Part shown: piece after piece, positions 34,131 through 42,047 of the stretch
Layout of the letters: the number at the start of each line of letters is the position of its first letter
Numbering within the stretch: the stretch's first letter is position 1
Origin: Pseudolysinimonas_A sp041984585
GTDB taxonomy: Bacteria; Actinomycetota; Actinomycetes; Actinomycetales; Microbacteriaceae
Length of the DNA: 64,000 bases
Direction: 5' to 3'
NCBI GenBank assembly: GCA_041984585.1
Contig: JBHIXX010000005.1
Location: forward strand, 25,868-89,867
Notes under the pieces: model-generated
Databases searched by the model: none
Seen by the model: only the letters and a program-made list of their open reading frames with translations
Told to the model about the DNA's origin: nothing
Made by a program: the position numbers and the translations under genes

Positions 34131-35140
34131 GGGCTTTCGATCCGGCGCGGCTCGGCGAAGGGGTCGTGCGATACCGCCTCGTGGTGCTGCTGGTGCTGGT
34201 GCTCGTGCTCGGCGGCTTCACGATCGACGACTTCTTCAGCCTGACGACGGCGCAGTCCGTCATCAATCGGGCGACCATCGTCGGACTGCTCGCGATCGGG
34301 CTCACGCCGGTGCTGATCGCGGGCCAGATCGACTTGTCGATCGGATCCATCCTGTCGATGTCCGGGATCTCGATGATCATGCTGCAGCCGATCATCGGGA
34401 ACATCCCCGCGGCCATCGTCGGCATCCTGGTCGGAGTGGCGATCGGTGCGTTGAACGCGGTCATCGTCGTGGTCTTCAACATCGCCTCCCTGGTGGCGAC
34501 ATTGGCGACCCTGCTGATCTTCGCGTCTCTCGCCCTGTTGCTGACGAACTCGCAGCCGGTGAGCTCCCCCGACCCGTTGTTCGGTCTCGGACTCACCGTG
34601 GGCGTGGCGGGCATCTTCACCCCGCGCTCGCTGTTGTTCGTTCTCGCGGCCCTTCTCGTCTTCGTCTGGCTGAGGTTCACGCCCAGCGGGCGTTCGTTGT
34701 ACGCCGTGGGCAGCAACCCCGCGGCCGCGACGGCCTCCGGAATTCGGGCGAACGGCTACCTTGTCGCGAGCTTCGTGATCTCCGGCTTCTTCGCGGGCAC
34801 GGCAGGGGTCATCCAGGCCCTCAGCACGGCGACCGGGTCGCCGGTCGCCGGCTCGCTCATGCTCATTCCCGCGATCACGGCAGTCGTGATCGGCGGAACG
34901 CGACTCGAGGGCGGCCGCGGGTCGTCCCTCGCGACCTTGGGCGGCGTCGTCGCCCTCGGAGCTCTCACGATGGTGATGGAGTTCAACGGGATCCCCGCAT
35001 ACACGCAGGCGATCTACACGGGCCTCATTCTCATCGCCCTGATCACGCTCGATCGTCTGACCGGCGATCGAACGCGCCCCACGTCCCGTGCTCTCCGAAG
35101 AGTTCGGGTCGACCCTGCACACCACAACGAGAATTCATAG
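34127..35140 (+). CDS. Sugar ABC transporter permease 2
   Basis: A 337-residue RbsC-family permease, partner of the preceding one. Membrane segments start at VVLLVLVLVLGGFTIDDFF; GLLAIGLTPVLIAGQIDLSIGSILSMSG carries the conserved GxIDLSIGS motif, and FASLALLLTNSQPVSSPDP and AITAVVIGGTRLEGGRGSSLATLGGVVAL are typical. It overlaps permease 1 by four bases and precedes the binding protein by nine bases. Confidence 0.93.
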   Translation: MRAFDPARLGEGVVRYRLVVLLVLVLVLGGFTIDDFFSLTTAQSVINRATIVGLLAIGLTPVLIAGQIDLSIGSILSMSGISMIMLQPIIGNIPAAIVGILVGVAIGALNAVIVVVFNIASLVATLATLLIFASLALLLTNSQPVSSPDPLFGLGLTVGVAGIFTPRSLLFVLAALLVFVWLRFTPSGRSLYAVGSNPAAATASGIRANGYLVASFVISGFFAGTAGVIQALSTATGSPVAGSLMLIPAITAVVIGGTRLEGGRGSSLATLGGVVALGALTMVMEFNGIPAYTQAIYTGLILIALITLDRLTGDRTRPTSRALRRVRVDPAHHNENS

Positions 35141-35149
35141 GAGACACGT

Positions 35150-36118
35150 ATGACCGTTCGTCGAAACATCGTCGTCGCGGCGTCGGCGGTTGCCATGCTC
35201 GCGCTCGCGGGCTGCTCGACCGGCGAGGCCGGAGAGCCGGGGGCCGCGGGTGATGACCGGGAGATCTGCTACATCACCGCAGCCAACTCCCACCCGTACG
35301 TCACGCCTGCGAACGAGGGCGCCCAGGCCGCGGCCGACGCCGCCGGAATCAAGCTCACGATTGTCAGCGAGGAGTTCTCTCCGCAGACCGGAGCCGAGCA
35401 GCTCGACAGCTGTGTCGCGCGCGGGGTCGATGGCGTGCTGCTCTGGCCGCTCGACGACAACAGCTACCTCCCGGGTCTGATCAAGGCCCAGGCGGCTGGC
35501 ATCCCGGTCGTCGCGATCGACACCACGACGGGTGACGACTCGATGGAGCTCATCGCGTCCTTCGTCGGGGCCGACAAGTACAACCAGGGTGAGATCAGCT
35601 TCGCCCAGCTCGACGAGGCCATGGGAGGCGAGGGCGGCGTCGTCATCCTTGCCGGCCAGGCCGGCAACGGCACCGAGATCGCCCGCACGGGCGGCTTCAT
35701 GGACGCTCTCGCCGCGAGCGACTCGAACATCGAGGTGCTCGCGACGGTGAACGCCGACTTCGACCAGCAGAAGGCGCTCGTCGCCTCGCGGGACCTGCTC
35801 ACCCGGTTCGGTGACCAGATCGAGGGTGTCTACGCCGAGGATGACACCATGGCGAAGGGTTTCGCACAGGCGCTCGAGGAGAGCGGGCTGTCCATCACCC
35901 CGTTCGTCGTCGGCATCAACGGCGAGGCGCAGGCCTTCGACGCGATTCGCGCCGGGACGCAGTACAGCACGATCATCCAGCCCCCGTTCCGCAACGGCGA
36001 GCTCGCGATCGAGACGCTGATCAAGGTCATGAACGGTGAGACGGTGGACGCGGTCGTGCCGCTCGAGAACACCGTCGTGGACGCGTCGAACGTCGACGAC
36101 CTCGAGCCCGCGATGTAG
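35150..36118 (+). CDS. Sugar ABC transporter substrate-binding lipoprotein
   Basis: A 322-residue RbsB-like binding protein anchored to the outer face of the membrane: signal peptide NIVVAASAVAMLALAGCS with lipobox cysteine 22, then two Rossmann-like lobes (ICYITAANSHPYVTPANEGAQAAADAAG, DSCVARGVDGVLLWPLDDNSYLPGLIKAQAAGIPVVAIDT, GNGTEIARTGGFMDALA, GVYAEDDTMAKGFAQAL). AGGAGA lies seven bases before the ATG. The ligand is probably a monosaccharide or polyol. A strong hairpin just downstream would protect or limit this part of the transcript. Confidence 0.93.
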   Translation: MTVRRNIVVAASAVAMLALAGCSTGEAGEPGAAGDDREICYITAANSHPYVTPANEGAQAAADAAGIKLTIVSEEFSPQTGAEQLDSCVARGVDGVLLWPLDDNSYLPGLIKAQAAGIPVVAIDTTTGDDSMELIASFVGADKYNQGEISFAQLDEAMGGEGGVVILAGQAGNGTEIARTGGFMDALAASDSNIEVLATVNADFDQQKALVASRDLLTRFGDQIEGVYAEDDTMAKGFAQALEESGLSITPFVVGINGEAQAFDAIRAGTQYSTIIQPPFRNGELAIETLIKVMNGETVDAVVPLENTVVDASNVDDLEPAM

Positions 36119-36133
36119 GCGACGCACCACCCC

Positions 36134-36173
36134 GGGGTCGGGACGTCGTGGACTCTCGCGGCGTCCCGACCCC
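36134..36173 (+). terminator. Hairpin after the sugar-binding protein gene
   Basis: Perfect 12-base arms GGGGTCGGGACG and CGTCCCGACCCC enclose a 16-base loop in the gap before the dehydrogenase gene. No T-run follows, so it may stabilise the upstream message or attenuate transcription. Confidence 0.75.
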
Positions 36174-36210
36174 ATTCCGTACCGCACCGCACCCGACCCG
36201 GAGGATGAAT

Positions 36211-37344
36211 ATGACCGGACAAGGACGCGAGCTGGGTGTCGCCGTGATCGGCGATGGGCTCATGGCCAAAGAACACACGATGGCCTTGCGCAACGTCAGG
36301 GCGGTCTTCGGCGACGCCCCGATCGACCCCGTGCTCGAGATCATCGTGCACCCGGATCCGGCGCGCGCCGCGGCCGCGGCGCGGCGGTACGGGGTTCGGC
36401 GATGGAGTACGTCGTGGGAAGAGGCGGTCTCGGATCCCGCCGTCGGCCTGGTGGACATCGTGACGCCGAATCTCCTCCACCGGGAGGTCGCGGTCGCTGC
36501 CGCCGAGGCCAGGAAACACATCTGGTGTGAGAAGCCGCTCGGCATCGGGGTCGACGACGCTCAGGTCATGACCGATGCGGCCGAGGATGCCGGAGTCACG
36601 ACACTCGTCGGGTTCACCTACCTTCAGAACCCTGCCCTCGCCCTCGCGCGCGACCTGGTCGCGCGCGGTGAACTCGGGGACCTCTTCTCGTTCACCGGCT
36701 TTTTCAGCGCCGACACGATGATCGATCCGGCGGTTCCCTTCACCTGGCGCACGGATCGGTCGCGCGCGGGGAATGGCGCGCTCGGCGATCTCGGCTCGCA
36801 CATGATCTCGATCGCGCGTTCCTTGATGGGGGACGTGACGCGCGCCTCGGGGCGATGGCGAACTGTGATACCGGTGCGCGCTGACGAATCGGGCGCCGAC
36901 CGGAAGGTCGACAACGATGACCACGCGCTCGCGCTCCTCGAGTTCGCGAACGGTGGGATCGGTTCGATGCAGGCGAGCAGGGTTCAAACAGGACGTGCCT
37001 TCGAGGTGTCGTTCGTGCTCACCGGGACCGGCGGCGCGATCCGTTTCTCGCAGCAGGAGGAGCACAAGCTCGAAGTTTCGCTCGCGTCGGATGGACTTGA
37101 CACTCACGGCTTCCGCACGATCGAAGTCGGCCCGCAGCACGGGCACTTCGGCGCGCTCTGGCCGATGTCGGGAATCAACGTCGGCCTGCACGAGCTCAAG
37201 ATCTTCGAAGCCTACGAACTGCTCGCCGCGATCGCGGACGGCCGCCCGGCGGCGCCCGACTTCGCGGAGGCGTTCCGCATCGAGCGGACCATCGACGCAA
37301 TCGCGAGATCGGCCGAGTCGGAAGGCGAGTGGCGCGAGGTCTGA
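36211..37344 (+). CDS. Gfo/Idh/MocA-family oxidoreductase
   Basis: A 377-residue NAD(P)-dependent sugar or polyol dehydrogenase. The N-terminal Rossmann fold starts GVAVIGDGLMAKEHTMALRN, with DIVTPNLLHREVAVAAAEARKHIWCEKPLG holding the conserved EKP lysine; the C-terminal domain has FTWRTDRSRAGNGALGDLGSHMISIARSLMG and a GNGALGDLGSH motif. GGAGG (36200-36204) six bases before the ATG at 36211 sets the start; a longer frame from 36148 runs through the upstream hairpin and is unlikely. It is the last gene of the sugar operon and would oxidise the imported sugar or its product. Confidence 0.9.
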   Translation: MTGQGRELGVAVIGDGLMAKEHTMALRNVRAVFGDAPIDPVLEIIVHPDPARAAAAARRYGVRRWSTSWEEAVSDPAVGLVDIVTPNLLHREVAVAAAEARKHIWCEKPLGIGVDDAQVMTDAAEDAGVTTLVGFTYLQNPALALARDLVARGELGDLFSFTGFFSADTMIDPAVPFTWRTDRSRAGNGALGDLGSHMISIARSLMGDVTRASGRWRTVIPVRADESGADRKVDNDDHALALLEFANGGIGSMQASRVQTGRAFEVSFVLTGTGGAIRFSQQEEHKLEVSLASDGLDTHGFRTIEVGPQHGHFGALWPMSGINVGLHELKIFEAYELLAAIADGRPAAPDFAEAFRIERTIDAIARSAESEGEWREV

Positions 37345-37390
37345 GGGACGCGGCGGCCCCGCCCGCCGGACGCATCTCGCTGCGGCCGAC

Positions 37391-38392
37391 TCAGGCGCTG
37401 TCGCGCACCACGAGCTCGGGCTGCAGCACGACGTGGTTGCTGCGCGGCACCTTCGACGCCGGGCGGGCGAGCAGCTCCATGATCATGTCGACCGCGGTGC
37501 GGCCCAGCTCCTGCCTGGGCTGGCGCACCGTGGTGAGCGGCACGCTCGCCACCGACGCCCACTCGAGGTCGTCGTAGCCGACGATCGCGATGTCGTCGGG
37601 CACGCGCACCCCGTCGCGCAGCAGCTCCTGCTCGAGGCCGAGCGCGAGCATATCGTTGGCGCAGAAGACCGCGCTCGGCCGACGCTCCACCGCGCGGTCG
37701 AGCAGCCGGCGCCCGGCGCTGCGCCCGGCCTCGATGGTCCACGAGTCGGCGTCGAGCAGCTCGAGCGTCACGTCGGGGTGCTCGTCGGCGATCTTGCGCG
37801 CGCCCGCCAGTCGGGTGCGCACCTTGGGCGACTTCTCCGGATGCCCCAGGAACGCGATCCGTCGATGACCCGCGCCGACCAGGTGACGGATGCCGATCTG
37901 CCCCCCGCGGAAGTCGTCGACGACCACCGACCAGCAGTCGCGGTCGTCGCCGACGCGGTCGACGAACACCATCGGCACGCCGCGGTCCTTGAGCATCTCG
38001 AGTCGGGAGCTCTTCTCATCGACGGGCGCGATGATGATGCCCTGCACCCGCGACTGCACGAGCAGGTCGAGGTTGTGCGTCTCGCGCACCGGGTCGTAGC
38101 CGCTGTTGCAGATGACGACGCCGGCGCCGAGCTCGCTGCACCGCTCCTCGGCGCCGAGCGCCAGGTCGACGAAGAACGGGTTGTCGAGGTTGGCGATCGC
38201 GAGCCCGAGCGTGCGCACGCGGCCCGGGCGGAACTGGCGCGCGCCCTGGGCGGGGGTGAAGTCGAGTTGGGCGATCGCCGCGAGCACCTTCTCGCGGGTC
38301 TCGGTCTTGACGTAGGACGGGCGGTTGAGCACGTTGCTGACGGTGCCCGCCGATACTCCGGCGAGTCGCGCGACGTCTTTGATGGTCGCCAT
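37391..38392 (-). CDS. LacI-family regulator of the second sugar operon
   Basis: A 333-residue LacI-type protein with a full helix-turn-helix (TIKDVARLAGVSAGTVSNVLNRPSYVKTETREKVLAAI, residues 3-40), a hinge (GARQFRPGRVRTLGLAIANLDNPFF) and a sugar-binding domain (IIIAPVDEKSSRLEMLKDRGVPMVFVDRVG, AVFCANDMLALGLEQELL). The exact operator 13-mer GTTCAATGAACCA lies upstream of it and in the promoter of the 29.4-37.3 kb operon, with which it is convergent. It therefore probably controls itself and that operon. Confidence 0.92.
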   Translation of the reverse strand: MATIKDVARLAGVSAGTVSNVLNRPSYVKTETREKVLAAIAQLDFTPAQGARQFRPGRVRTLGLAIANLDNPFFVDLALGAEERCSELGAGVVICNSGYDPVRETHNLDLLVQSRVQGIIIAPVDEKSSRLEMLKDRGVPMVFVDRVGDDRDCWSVVVDDFRGGQIGIRHLVGAGHRRIAFLGHPEKSPKVRTRLAGARKIADEHPDVTLELLDADSWTIEAGRSAGRRLLDRAVERRPSAVFCANDMLALGLEQELLRDGVRVPDDIAIVGYDDLEWASVASVPLTTVRQPRQELGRTAVDMIMELLARPASKVPRSNHVVLQPELVVRDSA

Positions 38393-38444
38393 CTCTGCGC
38401 GTCTCCCGGTCGTCGGCCCGGTGGTCGACTTCGACCGCGGGCGT

Positions 38445-38457
38445 GTTCAATGAACCA
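38445..38457. promoter_or_regulatory. Autoregulatory LacI operator
   Basis: GTTCAATGAACCA, with the core GTTCA-A-TGAAC palindrome, lies 53-65 bases upstream of the LacI ATG and is identical to 29288-29300. Confidence 0.75.
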
Positions 38458-38577
38458 GTCTACGGCCCGCGGCGCTCCTCCGGCGAGGCGTCATCCGCGT
38501 TCAGTCGTGCCGCGCCCCGGCACCGGGGCGAGGCCGCGCCGCGCCGCCACGGAAACACCCGCGCAACATCGGCCCCG

Positions 38578-38583
38578 TAGGCT
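38578..38583 (+). promoter_or_regulatory. Leaderless -10 (TAGGCT) of the ATP-grasp triad
   Basis: TAGGCT lies six bases before the ATG at 38590. The out-of-frame ATG at 38586 lacks the spacing. No ribosome binding site is present. Confidence 0.6.
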
Positions 38584-38589
38584 CGGTGC

Positions 38590-40251
38590 ATGGCGGACCT
38601 CTTCGAGGGCTACGGCGCCACGAGCAGCCCGCGGCGTCGCGTCGGCACGCCGTGGGACGAGATGTTCGTCGACATCGCGTCGCCCGACGGCACCGCCCGC
38701 ACGCCCTACCGCGAGATCCACTCGGCGCTCGCGCAGATGTCGACCGACGAGCTGCGCGGCCGCACCGAGGCGCTCGCCTCGTCGTACCTGGCGCAGGGCG
38801 TGACCTTCGACTTCGCGGGCGAGGAGCGACCGTTCCCGCTCGACGCCGTGCCCCGCGTCATCGACCAGGACGACTGGGCCGAGGTCGAGTCCGGGGTGAA
38901 ACAGCGGGTCAAGGCGCTCGAGGCGTTCCTCGCCGACGTCTACGGCCCGCAGAACGCGGTGCGCGACGGCATCATCCCGGCCCGGCTCATCTCGTCGTCC
39001 GACCACTTCCACCGCGAGGCGGCGGGCATCGTGTCGGCCAACGGCGCCCGCATCCAGGTCTCCGGCATCGACCTCATCCGCGACGAGCAGGGCGGATGGC
39101 GCGTGCTCGAGGACAACGTGCGGGTGCCCAGCGGCGTCAGCTACGTGATCTCCAACCGCCGGGTGATGGCGCAGACCCTGCCCGAGCTGTTCGTCTCGAT
39201 GCGGGTGCGGCCGGTCGGCGACTACCCGCAGCGTCTGCTCCAGGCCCTGCAGAAGTCGGCCCCGGAGGGCGTCGACGACCCCAACGTGGTCGTCCTCACC
39301 CCCGGCGTCTACAACTCCGCCTACTTCGAGCACACCCTGCTCGCCCGCCTGATGGGCGTCGAGCTCGTCGAGGGGCGCGACCTGTTCTGCTCCGGCGGCC
39401 GGGTGTGGATGCGCACCACCGCCGGACCGACCCGCGTCGACGTGATCTACCGCCGGGTCGACGACGAGTTCCTCGACCCGCTGCAGTTCCGCGCCGACTC
39501 GATGCTCGGCTCGCCGGGACTCATGCTCGCGGCGCGGCTGGGCAACGTGACCATCGCCAATGCGGTCGGCAACGGGGTGGCCGACGACAAGCTCGTCTAC
39601 ACCTACGTGCCCGACCTCATCCGCTACTACCTCTCCGAGGAGCCGATCCTCCAGAACGTGCAGACCTGGCGGCTCGAGGAGCCGGGCGCGCTCGAGGAGG
39701 TGCTCGACCGCCTCGACGAGCTGGTGGTGAAGCCCGTCGCCGGCTCCGGCGGCAAGGGGCTCGTGGTCGGGCCCGACGCCTCGCCCGCCGAGCTCGACGA
39801 GCTGCGCGCGCAGCTCACCGCCGACCCGCGCGGCTGGATCGCGCAGCCGGTGGTGCAGCTCTCCACCATCCCGACCCTCGTCGAGGACGGGATGCGGCCG
39901 CGTCACGCCGACCTCCGGCCGTTCGCGGTGCACGACGGCGACGACGTGTGGGTGCTGCCCGGAGGCCTCACCCGCGTCGCCCTCCCGGAGGGGCAGCTCG
40001 TCGTCAACTCGTCGCAGGGCGGCGGGTCGAAAGACACCTGGGTGGTCGGCCGCGATCCGCTGCGCACGCCGTCGCACGACATCCAGAACCTCGTCGCCGA
40101 CCAGGCGTCGATCACCCAGTCCATCCCGATCATCGCGGCCGAGCACTTGCAGGACCACAACCCGCAGGACGCGCCGCACACCGACCAGCAGCAGCAACAG
40201 CAGCAATCGGCGCGCGCGCTGGAGCATGAAGCGGGTGATGCGGAATGCTGA
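38590..40251 (+). CDS. Circularly permuted ATP-grasp protein (COG2308)
   Basis: A 553-residue protein of the circularly permuted type 2 ATP-grasp family, predicted to form an amide bond by ATP-driven acyl-phosphate chemistry. Typical segments are TPYREIHSALAQMSTDELRGRTEAL, RVIDQDDWAEVESGVKQRVKALEAFLADVYG, LRVLEDNVRVPSGVSYVISNR-like positions about 170-195, LNDPNVVVLTPG-like 235-245 and KPVAGSGGKGLVVGPDA near 385. The extreme C-terminus holds seven glutamines (533-539). It overlaps the alpha-E gene by seven bases; with the transglutaminase it forms a conserved three-gene set of unknown product. Confidence 0.88.
   Translation: MADLFEGYGATSSPRRRVGTPWDEMFVDIASPDGTARTPYREIHSALAQMSTDELRGRTEALASSYLAQGVTFDFAGEERPFPLDAVPRVIDQDDWAEVESGVKQRVKALEAFLADVYGPQNAVRDGIIPARLISSSDHFHREAAGIVSANGARIQVSGIDLIRDEQGGWRVLEDNVRVPSGVSYVISNRRVMAQTLPELFVSMRVRPVGDYPQRLLQALQKSAPEGVDDPNVVVLTPGVYNSAYFEHTLLARLMGVELVEGRDLFCSGGRVWMRTTAGPTRVDVIYRRVDDEFLDPLQFRADSMLGSPGLMLAARLGNVTIANAVGNGVADDKLVYTYVPDLIRYYLSEEPILQNVQTWRLEEPGALEEVLDRLDELVVKPVAGSGGKGLVVGPDASPAELDELRAQLTADPRGWIAQPVVQLSTIPTLVEDGMRPRHADLRPFAVHDGDDVWVLPGGLTRVALPEGQLVVNSSQGGGSKDTWVVGRDPLRTPSHDIQNLVADQASITQSIPIIAAEHLQDHNPQDAPHTDQQQQQQQSARALEHEAGDAEC
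40186..40206 (+). repeat. CAG/CAA microsatellite encoding seven glutamines
   Basis: CAG and CAA codons in the order CAG, CAG, CAG, CAA, CAG, CAG, CAA encode Gln533-539 in the tail of the ATP-grasp protein. Slippage here would shift the frame close to the coupled alpha-E start. Confidence 0.85.
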
Positions 40252-41174
40252 GCCGGATCGCGGAGAGCCTGTTCTGGATCGGCCGCTACATCGAGCGGGG
40301 CGACGGCACCGCCCGCATCCTCGACGTGCACCTGCAGCTGCTGCTGGAGGACCCGTGGATCGAGGAGGACATCGCCTGCCGCTCGCTGCTCAGCGTCATG
40401 GGCACCGCCGTGCCCGACGAGGCGGAGGTCACCCGCGGCGACGTGCTCGACATCCTCGCCGTCGACCGCACCCAGCCCGCGTCGATCGCGTACTCGCTCG
40501 CGGCCGCGCGTGAGAACGCCCGCCGCGCGCGCGAGGTGGTGAGCACCGAGCTGTGGGAGGTGCTGAACACCACCCGGTCGCGGATGCCGCGGCGCGTCGC
40601 GAGCGACAAGGTGCACGAGTTCTTCGGCTGGGTGCGCGAGCGCGCCGCCCTCGCCGTCGGCATCGTCGAGGCGTCGAGCAGCCGCGACGAGGCGTACAGC
40701 TTCTTCACCCTCGGCCGGTCGATCGAGCGGGCCGACATGACCGCCCGGCTGCTGGCGACCCGGTCGCTCACCGAGGCGTCCGGTCCGTCGTGGACGACGA
40801 TCCTGCGCTCGGTGGGCGCCTACGAGGCCTACCTGCGCACCTACCGCGGCGTGCCGAGCGCGCGCAACGCCGCCGAGTTCCTGCTGCTCGACCGGCTGTT
40901 CCCGCGCAGCATCCTGTTCGCGGTGAGCCGGGCGGAGCAGTGCCTGCGCGACATCGAGCCGCGCACCGACCGGGTCGGCGTCTCCGATCAGGCGCAGCGG
41001 CTGCTCGGCCAGATCCGCAGCGAGCTGGAGTACCGGCCGATCGCCGACATCCTCGACGACCTGAACCGGCACATGGACAACGTGCAGTCGACCACCACGT
41101 CGGTGAGCGAGGCGATCCGCCAGCGCTACTTCCCGACCAACGCGGCGCCGTCGTGGGTGGGGGAGAACTCGTGA
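40245..41174 (+). CDS. Alpha-E domain protein (COG2307)
   Basis: A 309-residue all-helical protein of the alpha-E family. LSRIAESLFWIGRYIERGDGTARILDVHLQLLLED at the N-terminus and FFTLGRSIERADMTARLLATRSL near residue 150 are the two repeats of the family's W/F-x-GR-x-IER motif. The role is unproven; it is consistently found with ATP-grasp and transglutaminase partners. The start overlaps the ATP-grasp stop by seven bases, and its stop overlaps the transglutaminase GTG by four (GTGA). Confidence 0.9.
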   Translation: MLSRIAESLFWIGRYIERGDGTARILDVHLQLLLEDPWIEEDIACRSLLSVMGTAVPDEAEVTRGDVLDILAVDRTQPASIAYSLAAARENARRAREVVSTELWEVLNTTRSRMPRRVASDKVHEFFGWVRERAALAVGIVEASSSRDEAYSFFTLGRSIERADMTARLLATRSLTEASGPSWTTILRSVGAYEAYLRTYRGVPSARNAAEFLLLDRLFPRSILFAVSRAEQCLRDIEPRTDRVGVSDQAQRLLGQIRSELEYRPIADILDDLNRHMDNVQSTTTSVSEAIRQRYFPTNAAPSWVGENS

Positions 41175-42016
41175 CCCGGCTGCGCATCCGGCACCAGACC
41201 GGGTTCCACTACGACGGCGAGGTGACCGCCTCCTACAACGAGGCGCGGATGCTGCCCGCCAGCGCCGACGGCCAGCTGGTGCTCTACAGCAACCTCGAGA
41301 TCCTGCCGATCTCGAGCCAGCACTCCTACATCGACTACTGGGGCACGCGGGTGTCGTCGTTCGACATCCTCACCCCCCACTCCGAGCTCACCCTCACCGC
41401 GACGAGCCTGGTCGAGGTGCGCGACCGTCCGCATCCGGAGCACCGGCTGGAGTGGACCGCGCTCGCCGATGAGATCGAGACGCGCACCGAGTACGTCGAG
41501 CAGCTCGGGCAGACCTCGCGCACCCGGCCGCCGGCCGAAGTGGTCGAGCTGGCGCGCGGCATCGTCGCCGAGGCGGAGTCGACCTGCGAGGCGGCGCTCG
41601 CCATCTGCCGGGCGATCGGCGAGCGCATCGAGTACGTGTTCGGCGTCACCCAGGTCTCCACGACCGCCGCGGAGGCGTGGGAGCACAAGAAGGGCGTCTG
41701 CCAGGACATCACCCACCTCACCCTCGGCGCCCTGCGCGCGGTGGGCATCCCGGCGCGCTACGTCAGCGGCTACCTGCACCCGGTGCCCGACGCCGAGATC
41801 GGGGTCACCGTGGCCGGCGAGTCGCACGCCTGGGTCGAGTACTTCTGCGGGTCGTGGCAGGGCTACGACCCGACCAACCTGATCGACATCGGCGACCGCC
41901 ACGTGACCGTCGGCCGCGGGCGCGACTACCTCGACGTGGCGCCGCTGCGCGGCGTCTACGCGGGCCCCTCCGGCAGTCGCCTGTTCGTCACCGTGGAGAT
42001 CACCCGCGAGGCCTGA
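41171..42016 (+). CDS. Transglutaminase-like cysteine protease family protein (COG1305)
   Basis: A 281-residue protein with an N-terminal beta domain (RLRIRHQTGFHYDGEVTASYNEARMLP) and a transglutaminase core with the full triad: Cys in KKGVCQDITH, His in GESHAWVEYF and Asp in GYDPTNL. Such enzymes cut or form isopeptide bonds. As the third member of the triad it could process the peptide or amide made by the ATP-grasp partner. There is no signal peptide or membrane segment, so it is cytoplasmic. Confidence 0.9.
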   Translation: MTRLRIRHQTGFHYDGEVTASYNEARMLPASADGQLVLYSNLEILPISSQHSYIDYWGTRVSSFDILTPHSELTLTATSLVEVRDRPHPEHRLEWTALADEIETRTEYVEQLGQTSRTRPPAEVVELARGIVAEAESTCEAALAICRAIGERIEYVFGVTQVSTTAAEAWEHKKGVCQDITHLTLGALRAVGIPARYVSGYLHPVPDAEIGVTVAGESHAWVEYFCGSWQGYDPTNLIDIGDRHVTVGRGRDYLDVAPLRGVYAGPSGSRLFVTVEITREA

Positions 42017-42047
42017 CCTCGCCCGACCCCCGCGCTGGCGCCGCGAC

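Noticed and set aside
36148..36210. N-terminal extension of the Gfo/Idh dehydrogenase
   Set aside because: It begins inside a 12-pair hairpin, and a good GGAGG site serves the ATG at 36211.
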